Source: JANPLD01 sp964445765
GTDB lineage: Bacteria; Pseudomonadota; Alphaproteobacteria; Rickettsiales; UBA8987
Assembly: GCA_964445765.1 (NCBI GenBank)
Contig: CAYULD010000003.1
Location: forward strand, 62,001 to 126,000
Reading direction: 5' to 3'
DNA: 64,000 nucleotides
The notes under the pieces: model-generated
What the model was told of the DNA's origin: nothing
What the model saw: only the letters and a program-made list of their open reading frames with translations
Database searches by the model: none
Shown here: in pieces, positions 8,910 through 18,305 of the stretch
How the letters are laid out: every line of letters starts with the position of its first letter
Numbering within the stretch: position 1 is the stretch's first letter
Position numbers and translations under genes: made by a program

Positions 8910-9656
8910 CTATGCTCTAGCAGCTACCCCCATTGTAGCATTAAGCATTTGGGCTTGCATCATTGCTTCCGCAGCATTATTTCCACCACTAAGAGCCCCA
9001 TACATTGCTTGTATTCCATAAGCAAGCGGACCATCACCATCCTGCATAGCTTCAGACATTATAGCTGTAAAAATTCCAACCCCTGCCGCATTTGATATTT
9101 TACCAAGACCACTAACAATATTATTAGCTACACTACTACCCAACCCCAACTTTTCTAATAAATTTGTCATCAATTCCTTCATTCTGTCTCCGCACACAAA
9201 CTTTGAACCTTTTGCCACTCTATTATCTGATTTAACCCAACCAGATAATTTAGGATTACGACAATAAACACTTAAACTCTTTCCTGCGGCAACACCAGCA
9301 ACTGCTCCAGAATCCCTACTATCATCAGTCACTTGATTTTCAACCTTTCTACCTGCAAATTGACGAACTTTTTCTCTTCCGTATTCTAACATCTCTTTCT
9401 TAAATTGACCTGCATCAGAAAACGCCTCTCTTGCGTGAGTAATTGGCTTTGTAACTTGTGCTACAACAGCATCTTGAACAGCTTGTCTAGCCGTAGCTCC
9501 AACCTCTCCAGCCTTAAACACATTTCTTGCGACAGCTAGATATTCACCTGCTGTTGTAACAGCTGATGTAACTGCTGTTCTAGCCGTTTGCGTTTGAACA
9601 ATAGCAATATCTGCTACAGCCTTAAAAATTGGAATTACTGCTGCAAAAATAGGCAT
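8910..9656 (-). CDS. Unrecognised Ala/Val-rich protein (248 aa), first gene of the orphan block
   Basis: The start is placed at the internal ATG giving MPIFAAVIPIFKAVAD because a strong Shine-Dalgarno GGAGG sits six bases upstream; the longer open frame (to 9731) begins in AT-rich DNA without such a site. The N-terminal 25 residues are hydrophobic and could act as a membrane or export segment. The next 80 are Ala/Thr/Val-rich and helical. The C-terminal part (about 170-248) is Gly/Ala/Met-rich with an amphipathic, membrane-seeking look. Two Cys residues lie near the middle (SVYCRNP and KFVCGDR). I cannot assign a family. It heads a minus-strand run with the 92-, 858- and 660-aa genes. Confidence 0.65.
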   Translation of the reverse strand: MPIFAAVIPIFKAVADIAIVQTQTARTAVTSAVTTAGEYLAVARNVFKAGEVGATARQAVQDAVVAQVTKPITHAREAFSDAGQFKKEMLEYGREKVRQFAGRKVENQVTDDSRDSGAVAGVAAGKSLSVYCRNPKLSGWVKSDNRVAKGSKFVCGDRMKELMTNLLEKLGLGSSVANNIVSGLGKISNAAGVGIFTAIMSEAMQDGDGPLAYGIQAMYGALSGGNNAAEAMMQAQMLNATMGVAARA

Positions 9657-10122
9657 AAAATCCTCCGTTAAATTAATTATAATAAATATTATTAAGTTCT
9701 TTCCTTCATTGTACCTTAAAATAGTTAACAAAAGGTAAAGAATTTTGAATTTATTTCAAATTTTTTATATTTTATTTAGAAGTTTTGTAAGTGCTTGATG
9801 TGAAAGGCTTTTTTGAGCAGCGTAAATATGGCGAAAGCGGTAAGATTGATGCTTCACCTTCTGGCTTCGCACCCTTGCAGGTTACTCGGCTTTGCCTCCA
9901 TCATCCAATTTTTCTTGCTGAAAAATTGTCAAACTTCGTTCTCATCTCTCTTTTTCTACATAATAAAAAAGGGTAGCTAATACTACCCTTTTTTATTAAT
10001 GGCGGTGCTTAGTTGATGATTTTCGACAGAATAAAGTCAAAAGAGCGTTTATTTTCGATTTTTGGGAGCGGTATGATTTGAAGTGGTTTATTGACAAATT
10101 TTCTAAGAAAATAAAAAGGTAA
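9657..10122. other. 466-bp intergenic region with terminator and tRNA-like partial repeat
   Basis: This gap holds three things. The AT-rich 9657-9780 is presumably the promoter region of the orphan block. A stretch of visibly higher GC (about 9800-9910) encodes nothing I recognise and may be remnant DNA. The bidirectional hairpin is listed separately. Within the GC-richer part, 9829-9847 repeats the 3' end of the nearby tRNA-Ser gene with two mismatches. Positions 10000-10120 contain only a 21-codon open stretch with no ribosome-binding site. Confidence 0.5.
9965..9994. terminator. Bidirectional intrinsic terminator
   Basis: A perfect 12-bp stem, AAAAAAGGGTAG pairing with CTACCCTTTTTT, surrounds a 6-base loop. 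A T tract follows on either strand, so it can stop transcription both ways. It would serve the minus-strand gene ending at 10123, and also block plus-strand readthrough. Confidence 0.8.
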
Positions 10123-10395
10123 TTATTTCATTTTCTTTTTTAATTTATAAAAATCGTAAGTTAGCCAAACGCATTGAGGCAAAATATAAGAGCTAAATGC
10201 TTTGACGGTGGCAAAAGCACCGCCATCAGCCATTCCCATTCCGCCTATTAATGTTGCTACCAACAAAGACATCGCGTTAGCAAAAACAATTTTTTGCCAA
10301 CCACCGTCCCATTTTTTTAGAATATAAAGAAAAAGTCTGCTTAAAAGGAAAGTGGGTAGGAGTGCGCCAATTAAAAACCCGATATTATAATTCAT
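10123..10395 (-). CDS. Small hypothetical inner-membrane protein (90 aa)
   Basis: The 90-residue product is largely hydrophobic, with likely membrane segments at about residues 5-25, 38-56 and 66-82 and a Lys-rich C-terminus (KLKKKMK) that should stay in the cytoplasm. A short loop carries GGMGMADGG. I cannot name a family. It lies just downstream of tRNA-Ser on the same strand and is followed by the bidirectional hairpin at 9965-9994. The reading frame is clean and the composition matches a real membrane protein. Confidence 0.55.
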   Translation of the reverse strand: MNYNIGFLIGALLPTFLLSRLFLYILKKWDGGWQKIVFANAMSLLVATLIGGMGMADGGAFATVKAFSSYILPQCVWLTYDFYKLKKKMK

Positions 10396-10494
10396 TTTTG
10401 CCCCAGTATTTTTTATGTCAGAATCCCATCTCTTGTTTTTAGCCTTTTAGGTGAAAAACTTAAGAAATAATCAATAACTTACTTGTTCGAACAA

Positions 10495-10584
10495 TGGCGG
10501 AAGCGGTGAGATTCGAACTCACGGTAGAGTCGCCCCTACGTCAGTTTTCAAGACTGGTGCCTTAAACCGCTCGGCCACGCTTCC
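10495..10584 (-). tRNA. tRNA-Ser (anticodon UGA)
   Basis: The minus strand folds as a class II tRNA. The acceptor stem GGAAGCG pairs with CGCTTCC, with discriminator G and an encoded CCA. The anticodon loop is CTTGAAA (anticodon UGA), there is a long variable arm, and the T loop is TTCGAAT. The length of 90 nt fits tRNA-Ser. A good promoter lies directly upstream. Confidence 0.96.
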
Positions 10585-10597
10585 TTAACCTAAGCTT

Positions 10598-10626
10598 TAT
10601 GTAAATGTATGCTTTTGTTTTGTCAA
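10598..10626 (-). promoter_or_regulatory. Sigma-70-type promoter of tRNA-Ser
   Basis: On the minus strand a perfect -35 TTGACA (10621-10626) is followed after 17 bases by TACATA (10598-10603). The predicted start lies about 7 bases before the mature tRNA 5' end. Confidence 0.6.
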
Positions 10627-10699
10627 ATCAAAATTATACTATAAACTTCTTTTAATAATACTATTATATGATTTATTAGCTTATTATTATATCAAACAT

Positions 10700-11278
10700 A
10701 TGAAAAGGCTTATTCTTGCCTCGGGCTCAGAAATTAGAAGGAAATTACTTGAAATTAATAACATAAAATTTGATGTTATTAAGCCTGATTGTGATGAGGA
10801 ATTACTTAAAAATCAGTTGCTTCCAAAAAAATTACCATTTTTAGAACTTGCGCTAGAATTAGCAATTTATAAAGCTAAATCCATTTCAGAAAAATATCCA
10901 GATGCTTATGTTATAGGTAGTGATCAGATATGTGAGCTAGAGGGGCAGATTATCTCAAAATCTAATAATAAAGAGCAAGCCTTTGAAAGTTTACAAAAAC
11001 TTGCAGGTAAAACTCATCAGCAAAATAATGCAACTTGTATATTGCTAAATTCTGTTCCAGTAATGAAGCACACAGAAAAAGCCAAACTTACAATGAAAAA
11101 TTTATCCGATGATGAAATTTTAGATTATATCTCAAAAGATAACCCAATAGGCTGTGCGGGAAGTTATAAATTTGAATCTTTAGGTAAAAATTTATTTTCT
11201 AAAATTGAGGGAAATGAAGAGGCAATACTTGGCTTTTCAGTAAGTGAAATTAAAAAGTTTTTATATACAGATAAATAA
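10700..11278 (+). CDS. maf: Maf family nucleotide pyrophosphatase
   Basis: Maf proteins hydrolyse non-canonical or methylated nucleoside triphosphates to monophosphates in the cytoplasm, as house-cleaning enzymes. The 192-residue length is normal. The N-terminus LILASGSEIRRKLLE matches the family's substrate-binding motif, and GSDQICELEG (about 74-83) matches the conserved catalytic Asp region. ISKSNNKEQAFESLQKLAGKTH fits the following helix. The start ATG is unambiguous. It lies 6 bp upstream of bioA, so the two are probably cotranscribed although functionally unrelated. Confidence 0.9.
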   Translation: MKRLILASGSEIRRKLLEINNIKFDVIKPDCDEELLKNQLLPKKLPFLELALELAIYKAKSISEKYPDAYVIGSDQICELEGQIISKSNNKEQAFESLQKLAGKTHQQNNATCILLNSVPVMKHTEKAKLTMKNLSDDEILDYISKDNPIGCAGSYKFESLGKNLFSKIEGNEEAILGFSVSEIKKFLYTDK

Positions 11279-11284
11279 ATATAG

Positions 11285-12553
11285 ATGGATTTTATAAAAA
11301 ATAATTTTCAGCATATTTGGCTTCCTTATACGCAAATGCAAATTGCGGATATGCCTTTGCCGGTGAAATCTGCCGGCGGAAGCTATTTTATTCTAGAAGA
11401 TGGTAGAAAAATTTTAGATGGAATATCTAGCTGGTGGAGTGTTTGCCACGGATATCAGCACCCACATCTAGTTAATGCAATCAAAAAGCAGGCCGAAGAG
11501 CTTTCTCACATTATGTTTGCAGGCCTTGCACATGAGCCAGCTTATAAACTAGCAGGCAGGCTTGCAAAATTAATGCCAGAGGGCTTAACTAAAGTTTTTT
11601 ATGCTGATTCAGGCTCTAATGCGGTAGAAATTGCAATGAAGATGAGCGTTCAATATTGGCGTAATAAAGGCGAAAAAAGGCGAAATAAATTTGTATCATT
11701 CAAAAATGGTTATCACGGTGATACAATGGGGGCTATTTCATTAAGCGACCCAGATGGCTGGATATCAAAGGCTTTTAACAATTATGCCCCACTGCAATAT
11801 GTGGTTAATATACCCTCTGATGAATATTCATTTGCTGAGTTTGAAGCAATGCTTCAAGCTGAGAAGAAAAATATCGCTGCATTAATCATTGAGCCATTAA
11901 TTCAAGGTGCGGGCGGTATGAAATTTCATAGCCCTGATATTTTAGCGGAAATTTATAATATATGTAAAAGGAATGATATTCTTTTCATAGTAGATGAAAT
12001 AATGACAGGTTTTTATAGAAGTGGTTATAAATTTGCTTGTGATGAAGCTGGTATTTCACCCGATATTATTTGTATAGGTAAGGCTTTAACTGGCGGAATG
12101 GTTAGCTTAGCTGCCACCATAGCTAAGCAAGAAATTTTTAATGCTTTTTTAGATAATAATATAGATAAAGCCTTTATGCATGGCCCAACTTTTATGGCAA
12201 ACCCCATTGCTTGTGCGGTTGCTAATGCATCACTAGATTTATTTGAATCTGAAGATTATTCCAAAAAAATTGAATTTATAGAAAATTATTTTTTACAAGA
12301 ATTCAAAGAGTTTAAGCATTTAGAAATTATTTCAGATGTTCGCATAAAAGGGGCGGTTGCAGTTATTGAACTTAAAGAAAGCAAAATTAATGTCGATATT
12401 TGGAGCTTTATTTTTGAATTAAGAAGAAAATTTATTGCTAAAAATTTATGGCTAAGACCCTTCAAAAATATTATTTATGTAATGCCAAATTTTAATATAA
12501 GTTTTGAGGAGCTTAATTTTATTAAAAAAACAATAAAAGATGTTTTAAGTTAA
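11285..12553 (+). CDS. bioA: Adenosylmethionine-8-amino-7-oxononanoate aminotransferase
   Basis: BioA is a PLP-dependent class III aminotransferase that makes 7,8-diaminopelargonate from KAPA in biotin synthesis, using S-adenosylmethionine as amino donor. The 422-residue protein has the BioA N-terminus (WLPYTQM and the substrate-lining ISSWWSVCHGYQHP), the cofactor phosphate region DSGSNAVE, YHGDTMGA, the Asp of FIVDEIMTGFYRSG, and the Schiff-base lysine in CIGKALTGG. GPTFMANPIACA is also typical of BioA. No other biotin gene is in the window, so the pathway is not clustered here. It follows maf by 6 bp. Confidence 0.94.
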   Translation: MDFIKNNFQHIWLPYTQMQIADMPLPVKSAGGSYFILEDGRKILDGISSWWSVCHGYQHPHLVNAIKKQAEELSHIMFAGLAHEPAYKLAGRLAKLMPEGLTKVFYADSGSNAVEIAMKMSVQYWRNKGEKRRNKFVSFKNGYHGDTMGAISLSDPDGWISKAFNNYAPLQYVVNIPSDEYSFAEFEAMLQAEKKNIAALIIEPLIQGAGGMKFHSPDILAEIYNICKRNDILFIVDEIMTGFYRSGYKFACDEAGISPDIICIGKALTGGMVSLAATIAKQEIFNAFLDNNIDKAFMHGPTFMANPIACAVANASLDLFESEDYSKKIEFIENYFLQEFKEFKHLEIISDVRIKGAVAVIELKESKINVDIWSFIFELRRKFIAKNLWLRPFKNIIYVMPNFNISFEELNFIKKTIKDVLS

Positions 12554-12647
12554 TCAAAAATATGATATAATGAAATTTAATAAAATCAATATGTTAGATA
12601 TAATTTGATTAAAATTTTAGGTAAATTTTAATTATCAAAAGAAATAA

Positions 12648-15600
12648 ATGAATATTTTTAGAAAAATAAAAGGTTTTAGCCTTATTGAAACAGTTGTTAC
12701 TTTGGTAACGCTGGGTGCGGTTGCTACTGCAAGCTTTATTGGTGTTTCTACTAAAGATCAAATCTCTGCCCATAAAGAAGCCTCTCAAGAATTAGCTTTG
12801 ATAAAAAAGAGGGTTTTAGAATTTGCAAAATCTGGCAGATACCCTTGCCCTGCATCACCATTTCAAATAAATAGCCAAGAAAATGGTAAGGAAGCAATTG
12901 ATGATAAGAATGGTTATTGCAATTCATCATTGTTACTTAAATATGATTTAGATAAAAAAACTGAATATGCAGGTGCGCCAGCACCAGTTTTAGATGATTT
13001 TGTAATGGGGGTAGTTCCGTTTTCATCACTTGGAATTTCTGAAGATGTGGCTAGGGATTCTAAGGGTAATTATTATGGTTATGCTGTTACAAATCACAAA
13101 GTTAAAAGGGTTGGTTGTGGGGTTTTTGCAAATGCAGATGGAAGTTCAGAGGTGGCACCAACAAGGTTTGGTGTTCTAAAAAATTATGATATTAATAAAT
13201 CATTTCAAGAAAATTTATCGCTATATGCAGATAGTAATGAAATTGCTGAGTTTTATATAATTTATTACGGCCAAGATGGAATTGGTGGGTGGACAAAAAA
13301 CGGCACAAGAAATACGCCTAATAAAATCAATTTCACTAAAGAAGATAATATATCAGGGGTTGGAAAATCTGCTTTTGTTGGTTATGATGCAGCAAGTGAA
13401 ATAAATGCTGATTTTTCAAAAGCAGGGCAGTTTGATAATTTTGTTTTAGCACCTTCGCAAACAATAAACACGCCTAAAGAAAGTTTGGATCAATATCAAG
13501 TTTCAAACAAATCATCCTTTGATGATATCGTAGTTTATGGCAGAAGTAACTCTATAGAAAATAAAATTTGTGTTGGCTGTAGGGCTTGTGATGCAACTTA
13601 TGCAAATATTTTTGTGCAGGTTGATAATTTTAATAGTTGTAATCAAATTGCAGATTTATGTAAGTGTAATAATGCTTCTCAATGTGATACTTCACTTGGT
13701 GAATGTTGTAATGCTGAGATAGGTCAATGTGGCAAACAATTTTGCTCCGCGAAATGCAATAATAATAGTGAATGCCCACTGGGTGAATGCTGTGAATTAG
13801 CTGGGGATAATGCTGGCACTTGCTCACTTGCTTATTGTGTTGGTAATCCAAGATGTGTAAATAAACAAGATTGTGGCAACGGTGAGTGCTGTAGCCTAGA
13901 AAAACAAGAATGTAGCGTTGCATTCTGTGCGGAGTATCCAAATTGTTGTGAGGCTGATTCTTGCTGTGATGCAAGATGCCCAAATCACGATGCAAAACAA
14001 TGTAGCTGTAATGAAGATTCTTGCAGTTCCTCAGATTGCCCAAATTACGATTTATGCAAATGTGATCCAGAAAATCCAAAATGTGAAAAATGCACTACAA
14101 GCCAAGATTGTGAAAATGCCAATATCTGCGTAAATGGTGAATGTGTTGTTGACCCTAATAAATGTAATAGTGATACAGATTGCCAATCTGGCAATTGTTG
14201 TATATTAGGAACATGTTCAAATTGTGGATCGTCTAATGGCGGTGANNNNNNNNNNNNNNNNNNNNNNNNNNNNNNNNNNNNNNNNNNNNNNNNNNNNNNN
14301 NNNNNNNNNNNNNNNNNNNNNNNNNNNNNNNNNNNNNNNNNNNNNAACATCTTCAGGAAGTTCATCCGGCACTTCAACTGGTGGCTCTAGCGGTGGTGAA
14401 GAAACATCTTCAGGAAGTTCATCCGGCACTTCAACTGGTGGCTCTAGCGGTGGTGAACCTCAATGTTGTGTATCAAACCAGTGTTGTGATAATAATTGTG
14501 TGGGATATGATTTATGCAATTGTAATCCACAAGCACCGGCTTGCAATCAAGGGGTATGTGGTGTTGATGAGGATTGTGGTATAGGAAAATGCTGTATAAA
14601 TAAACAATGTGTTTTGTGTGGAGGGGAAACTGATCAGCCTTGCTCCAATCCATCAGATTGTTTAAGTGGAAAAACATGTTGTAATGGTTTGTGTGTTGAC
14701 ACAGGAAGTTTAATAAGTGGTAATTGTAATGATTTACAATGTGATCCAACTTCTAGACCTTGTGCTATGGGCTTTGTATGTTGCAATGGCGTTTGCGAAG
14801 AGACAAAAATAAACACATTTGGTAAAGTTGATGGTATTGCAGGTACTTTGGCAAAAGGTGGTGGTGATTTAACGATTGAAGGTTTATCAGAGATTCCTAT
14901 TTCTTCTGGAGGTGGAGAGGGTTCGGGAGAGCAAGGTTCTATAGCTGGCGATTTAGCTATTACTATAACTCAGCAAGATTTGTGCAATACATGTCAAAGT
15001 TCGCAAGATTGCATCGGTGGATTTTGTTGTAATGGAATTTGTAGCCAATCCCTATGTACTAATTTTTGTGGCTCTGATATAGATTGTTCAGATCCAGCTA
15101 CTCCATTTTGTTGTGGAAATGTATGTCAAGCTGCACCTTGCTCTTGTTCAAATAATTCACAATGTCCATCTAGCTCTCCAAATTGCTGTAATGGAACTTG
15201 CAGTCAAGCACCTTGCTCTTGTTCAAATAACTCTCAATGCCCTTCAGGAATGAGTTGTTGTAATAATGTTTGTCAAGTTGGAACTTGCTCTTGTTCAAAT
15301 AACTCTCAATGCCCTAGCAATAAACCATATTGTTGTGGTGGAAGTTGTCAGTCACAAAATTGTTGCACTAATAATTCTCAATGTCCGAATGGTCAATGTT
15401 GTAATGTAAATAATGGTCAATGTTCATCATCTTATTGTGTTCCTAGTTGTTGTTCAACAGATTCATGCTGTAGCCAAAATTGTCCGGGCTATAATGAGTT
15501 TGAGTGTGCGTGTGAAGAGGATCCGTGTATAAGTGGTTTGTGTTCAAATTATAATTTTTGTTTATGCAATCCAAATTTATGTAACGGCTCATCTAGTTCT

Positions 15601-16257
15601 TCAGGTGGTTCAAGCAGTGGTTCTTCAACATCTACCTCATCTAGTTCTTCGGGTGGTAATGGATGTGGTGCACCTAATTATCAATGTAATAATTATACAA
15701 TACAAAGTTATAGCTGTGGCTCTCAAGGTTGTTGCGCTCAGGTGGGCTCAATATTTTGGACTAATGCACCAGACCCTTGTTCAAATACGGTTGGTACAAA
15801 TTTTCAATTTGAAACTAATATTTCAAACAATTCAGTTATAACATCAGGAAATATAGATGGCTTAAATTGGGAGTTTAGATTTGGGGGTGTTATCACAAAT
15901 AATTGCCCTAGTTGCACTGTTCAGCCAATGTGTGCTTTTGTAATTACAAATACTTGTAATGTTATAACACAAGATGATCCAGATAATGGAATTTATAGCT
16001 TCCCTGTAACTTGTAAATTTGGCGTTGATTATTCTCAAGCAACAATTGTTGAAACTAATATAAATACGGCAAATCAAGGAAGTGAGCATTGTTCACTTGC
16101 AATTAAGTGGAAGAGGGTTCCTGCTGAAAATGGTGTTTGGGCTAGTGCTACAACCACGCAATGTGGCTCATCAGGCTGTGGACAATTAGATGGTTTTTGT
16201 AGAAATAGCTTCCAAAAATTCCCGATGTATCCTTTAATGTGCACTAATTCTCCTTGA
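12648..16257 (+). CDS. Giant cysteine-rich protein with type IV prepilin N-terminus (interrupted by assembly gap)
   Basis: This is treated as one gene. Both sides of the 100-N run are cysteine-rich and the gap falls in a Ser/Gly/Thr linker repeat. The two visible parts are in different frames, but the N run is a placeholder, so a real gap length divisible by three would join them. The N-terminus has a prepilin peptidase site (KGF-SLIE, cleavage after Gly, Glu at +5) and a hydrophobic helix. Residues about 50-300 resemble a pilin-like globular domain. Then come many short cysteine modules of the form NNSQCPSxxxxCCNGxC, Ser/Gly linkers and a C-terminal domain with about ten more Cys. At least 1168 residues are visible. 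It is likely exported by a type IV pilus or type II secretion-like machine and disulfide-stabilised; an adhesin role is inference. Confidence 0.75.
14246..14345. other. Assembly gap (100 N)
   Basis: Exactly 100 N is the usual placeholder for a gap of unknown size. It lies directly before two tandem 57-bp repeats, so collapse of a longer repeat array is the likely cause. Confidence 0.95.
14347..14457 (+). repeat. 57-bp tandem repeat encoding a 19-aa Ser/Gly/Thr linker
   Basis: Two nearly perfect copies begin at 14347 and 14404. Each encodes TSSGSSSGTSTGGSSGGEE, the second ending in EP. More copies probably lie in the adjacent gap. Confidence 0.9.
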
Positions 16258-16302
16258 AATTACTCAACATCTTAGATAGAAATTTCTTAAAAAAATCCAA
16301 TT

Positions 16303-17202
16303 ATGAAATTTGTTGCAACTATAATTGCTGATGATAGCTTTTTGCTAAATCAATCAGAGATAAACTATATTGTTGATATGCTTCAACACAATAATGCAAT
16401 AGTTGAAGATGTAAAAATTTTGGCGGAAAGCAAAGCCTGCGATATTTATTTTTCATATCTAAAAGCAAATGAAGCTAGGGAAATTCTAAAAGAGCTTCTA
16501 AAAAATGTTAAACTAGATTTTATTGTGCAGGGTTCTGAAGGAAGGAAGAAAAAACTCTTTATTTCTGATATGGATTCCACAATTATAAACCAAGAATGTA
16601 TTGATGAAATTGCTGATTGCTTAGGTATTAAAGATAAAATTTCAGCAATAACAGAAAGGGCAATGAATGGCGAGCTTGATTTCAAATCAGCATTGCGGGA
16701 GCGTGTAGCCCTCTTAAAAGGTCTTGATGAAAGTGAATTGCAAAAAGTTTTTGATAACAAAATTACACTAATGAAAGGTGCAAAAACGCTTGTTCAAACT
16801 ATGAAAAATAATGGTGTTAAATGTATTTTAGTTTCTGGTGGTTTTACATTTTTTACTTCACGAATAAAAGAAATTTGTGGCTTTGATTTAGATGAATCAA
16901 ATATTCTAGAAATTGAAAATGGTAAATTAAAAGGCACAGTTAGAGAGCCAATTCTTGATAGCACATCAAAACTAAATGCACTTAATTTTTATTGTGAAGA
17001 ATTAAAAATATCAAATTTTATGGCTTTAGCTGTTGGTGATGGTGCAAATGATATTCCAATGATAAAAAATGCAGGGCTTGGCATTGCCTTTCACGCTAAA
17101 CAAAAAGTTAGAAATGAAACTATTCATCATATTAATATTCCAGATTTAACCCATTTATTATATGCACAGGGTTATAACAAATCTGAATTTGTAGAGGGAT
17201 AA
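16303..17202 (+). CDS. serB: Phosphoserine phosphatase
   Basis: SerB dephosphorylates 3-phosphoserine to serine, the last step of serine synthesis. The 299-residue protein has an N-terminal ACT-like region (about 1-80) and a C-terminal HAD domain. Motif I is DMDST with nucleophile Asp90 (the second Asp acts as acid/base), motif II is VSGGFT, and GDGANDIPMI supplies the metal-binding Asp residues. NQECIDEIAD after motif I is the substrate cap region typical of SerB. The start ATG follows the pilin-like gene by about 45 bp. It converges with tsaD with a 7-bp gap. Confidence 0.94.
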   Translation: MKFVATIIADDSFLLNQSEINYIVDMLQHNNAIVEDVKILAESKACDIYFSYLKANEAREILKELLKNVKLDFIVQGSEGRKKKLFISDMDSTIINQECIDEIADCLGIKDKISAITERAMNGELDFKSALRERVALLKGLDESELQKVFDNKITLMKGAKTLVQTMKNNGVKCILVSGGFTFFTSRIKEICGFDLDESNILEIENGKLKGTVREPILDSTSKLNALNFYCEELKISNFMALAVGDGANDIPMIKNAGLGIAFHAKQKVRNETIHHINIPDLTHLLYAQGYNKSEFVEG

Positions 17203-17209
17203 TAGGCGA

Positions 17210-18235
17210 TTATAACTCTTCTAAGCTCCACCTAGCTTTTGGGGTAAAATCTAAATTATGCTTAATATTCATTCTAAATTTTTCAAGGCCTGCCCAAGCA
17301 ATCATTGCGGCGTTATCAGTGCATAATTTTAATGGTGGTGCGTAAAATTTAAGCCTATTTTCATTACAAAAATTTTGTAAATTTGCGTTAATATATTTAT
17401 TTGCCGCCACACCACCTGAAATAATAAAATTTTCTAAATTTGGGTTTATCTCTCTTGCTAATTCAACGGCTTTTTTACTTCTATCAATAATAATATCGCT
17501 TGTAGTTTTTTGAAAAGATGCACAAATATCTGCAATTAATTTATCATTAAAATCTTCTTTTCTCAATTTTTCTACCTCTCTTAAAACTGCTGTTTTTAAG
17601 CCTGAGAATGAAAAATCACAATTATTACTTCCAAATAATGGCTTAGTAAATTTGAAAGAATTTTCATCACCATTTTTGGCAAGTTTTTCAATTATTGGCC
17701 CACCGGGATAACCAAGCCCAAGTAATTTAGCGGTTTTATCAAAGGCCTCACCGGCTGAATCATCAAGGGTTTGCCCTAATATTTTATAATCTCCTAAATG
17801 ATTACAATAAATAAATTGGCAATGACCACCAGAAACTAACAATAAAAGAAACGGAAATTCAACCGCATCAGTTAGCCTACAAGTTAGTAAATGCCCTTCT
17901 AAATGGTTGATGCAAATTAAAGGCTTATTTGATGCAACTGCAAGGCCTTTTGCAGTCATCAGACCCACAATTAAGCCCCCGATTAAACCCGGGCCAGCAG
18001 TTACTGCAATAGCATCTATATCATTTAATTTACAATTTGCTTGGCTTAAAGCCTCATCAATTACCACTGAGATTTTATCAATATGCGCACGAGAAGCAAT
18101 TTCAGGCACTACACCGCCATAAATTTTATGCTCATCAACTTGAGAATAAATTATATTTGATAAAATATTTCTTTTATCATCAACTATTGCACAAGCTGTT
18201 TCATCGCAACTTGTTTCTATTCCAAGAATTTTCAT
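17210..18235 (-). CDS. tsaD: tRNA N6-threonylcarbamoyladenosine transferase subunit TsaD
   Basis: TsaD transfers the threonylcarbamoyl group to A37 of ANN-decoding tRNAs in the TsaBDE complex. The 341-residue protein has the ASKHA signature at the N-terminus (GIETSCDETACAIVD), the metal-binding HLEGH (about 111-115), LLLVSGGHCQ, GEAFDKTAKLLGLGYPGGP and a C-terminal SGGVAANK. Length and motif order are normal. It is divergently transcribed from the START-domain gene at 18306, with about 70 AT-rich bases between them that presumably hold both promoters. Confidence 0.95.
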   Translation of the reverse strand: MKILGIETSCDETACAIVDDKRNILSNIIYSQVDEHKIYGGVVPEIASRAHIDKISVVIDEALSQANCKLNDIDAIAVTAGPGLIGGLIVGLMTAKGLAVASNKPLICINHLEGHLLTCRLTDAVEFPFLLLLVSGGHCQFIYCNHLGDYKILGQTLDDSAGEAFDKTAKLLGLGYPGGPIIEKLAKNGDENSFKFTKPLFGSNNCDFSFSGLKTAVLREVEKLRKEDFNDKLIADICASFQKTTSDIIIDRSKKAVELAREINPNLENFIISGGVAANKYINANLQNFCNENRLKFYAPPLKLCTDNAAMIAWAGLEKFRMNIKHNLDFTPKARWSLEEL

Positions 18236-18305
18236 AAATTTCTAGTTGTAAAAAAAACTATTTTTAGTAACTAATTATATTAAGTTTAACCTTGTTATTA
18301 TAGCT

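Noticed and set aside
9657..9731. Longer N-terminus for the first orphan-block gene
   Set aside because: Its extra 25 codons lie in AT-rich DNA. The GGAGG before the ATG at 9656 decides the start.
9791..9976. Plus-strand 61-codon frame in the GC-richer stretch
   Set aside because: There is no ribosome-binding site, no recognisable family, low-quality composition, and it ends in the terminator hairpin. It looks like remnant or repeat DNA.
13630..14079. Minus-strand 149-codon frame rich in His and Tyr
   Set aside because: It is antisense to the cysteine-rich gene. Its His/Tyr richness mirrors the Cys/Asn codons on the other strand.
14217..14429. Open frames running across the N gap on the minus strand, and the tail of the first plus-strand frame after the gap
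   Set aside because: They exist only because N is read through. The residues after the gap in those frames are not cysteine- or Ser/Gly-repeat-like, whereas the other plus frame continues the expected composition.
15130..15370. Regular short repeats that could look like a CRISPR array
   Set aside because: The period is about 66-70 bases but the units are in frame, degenerate and encode cysteine modules. There are no unique spacers and no cas genes.
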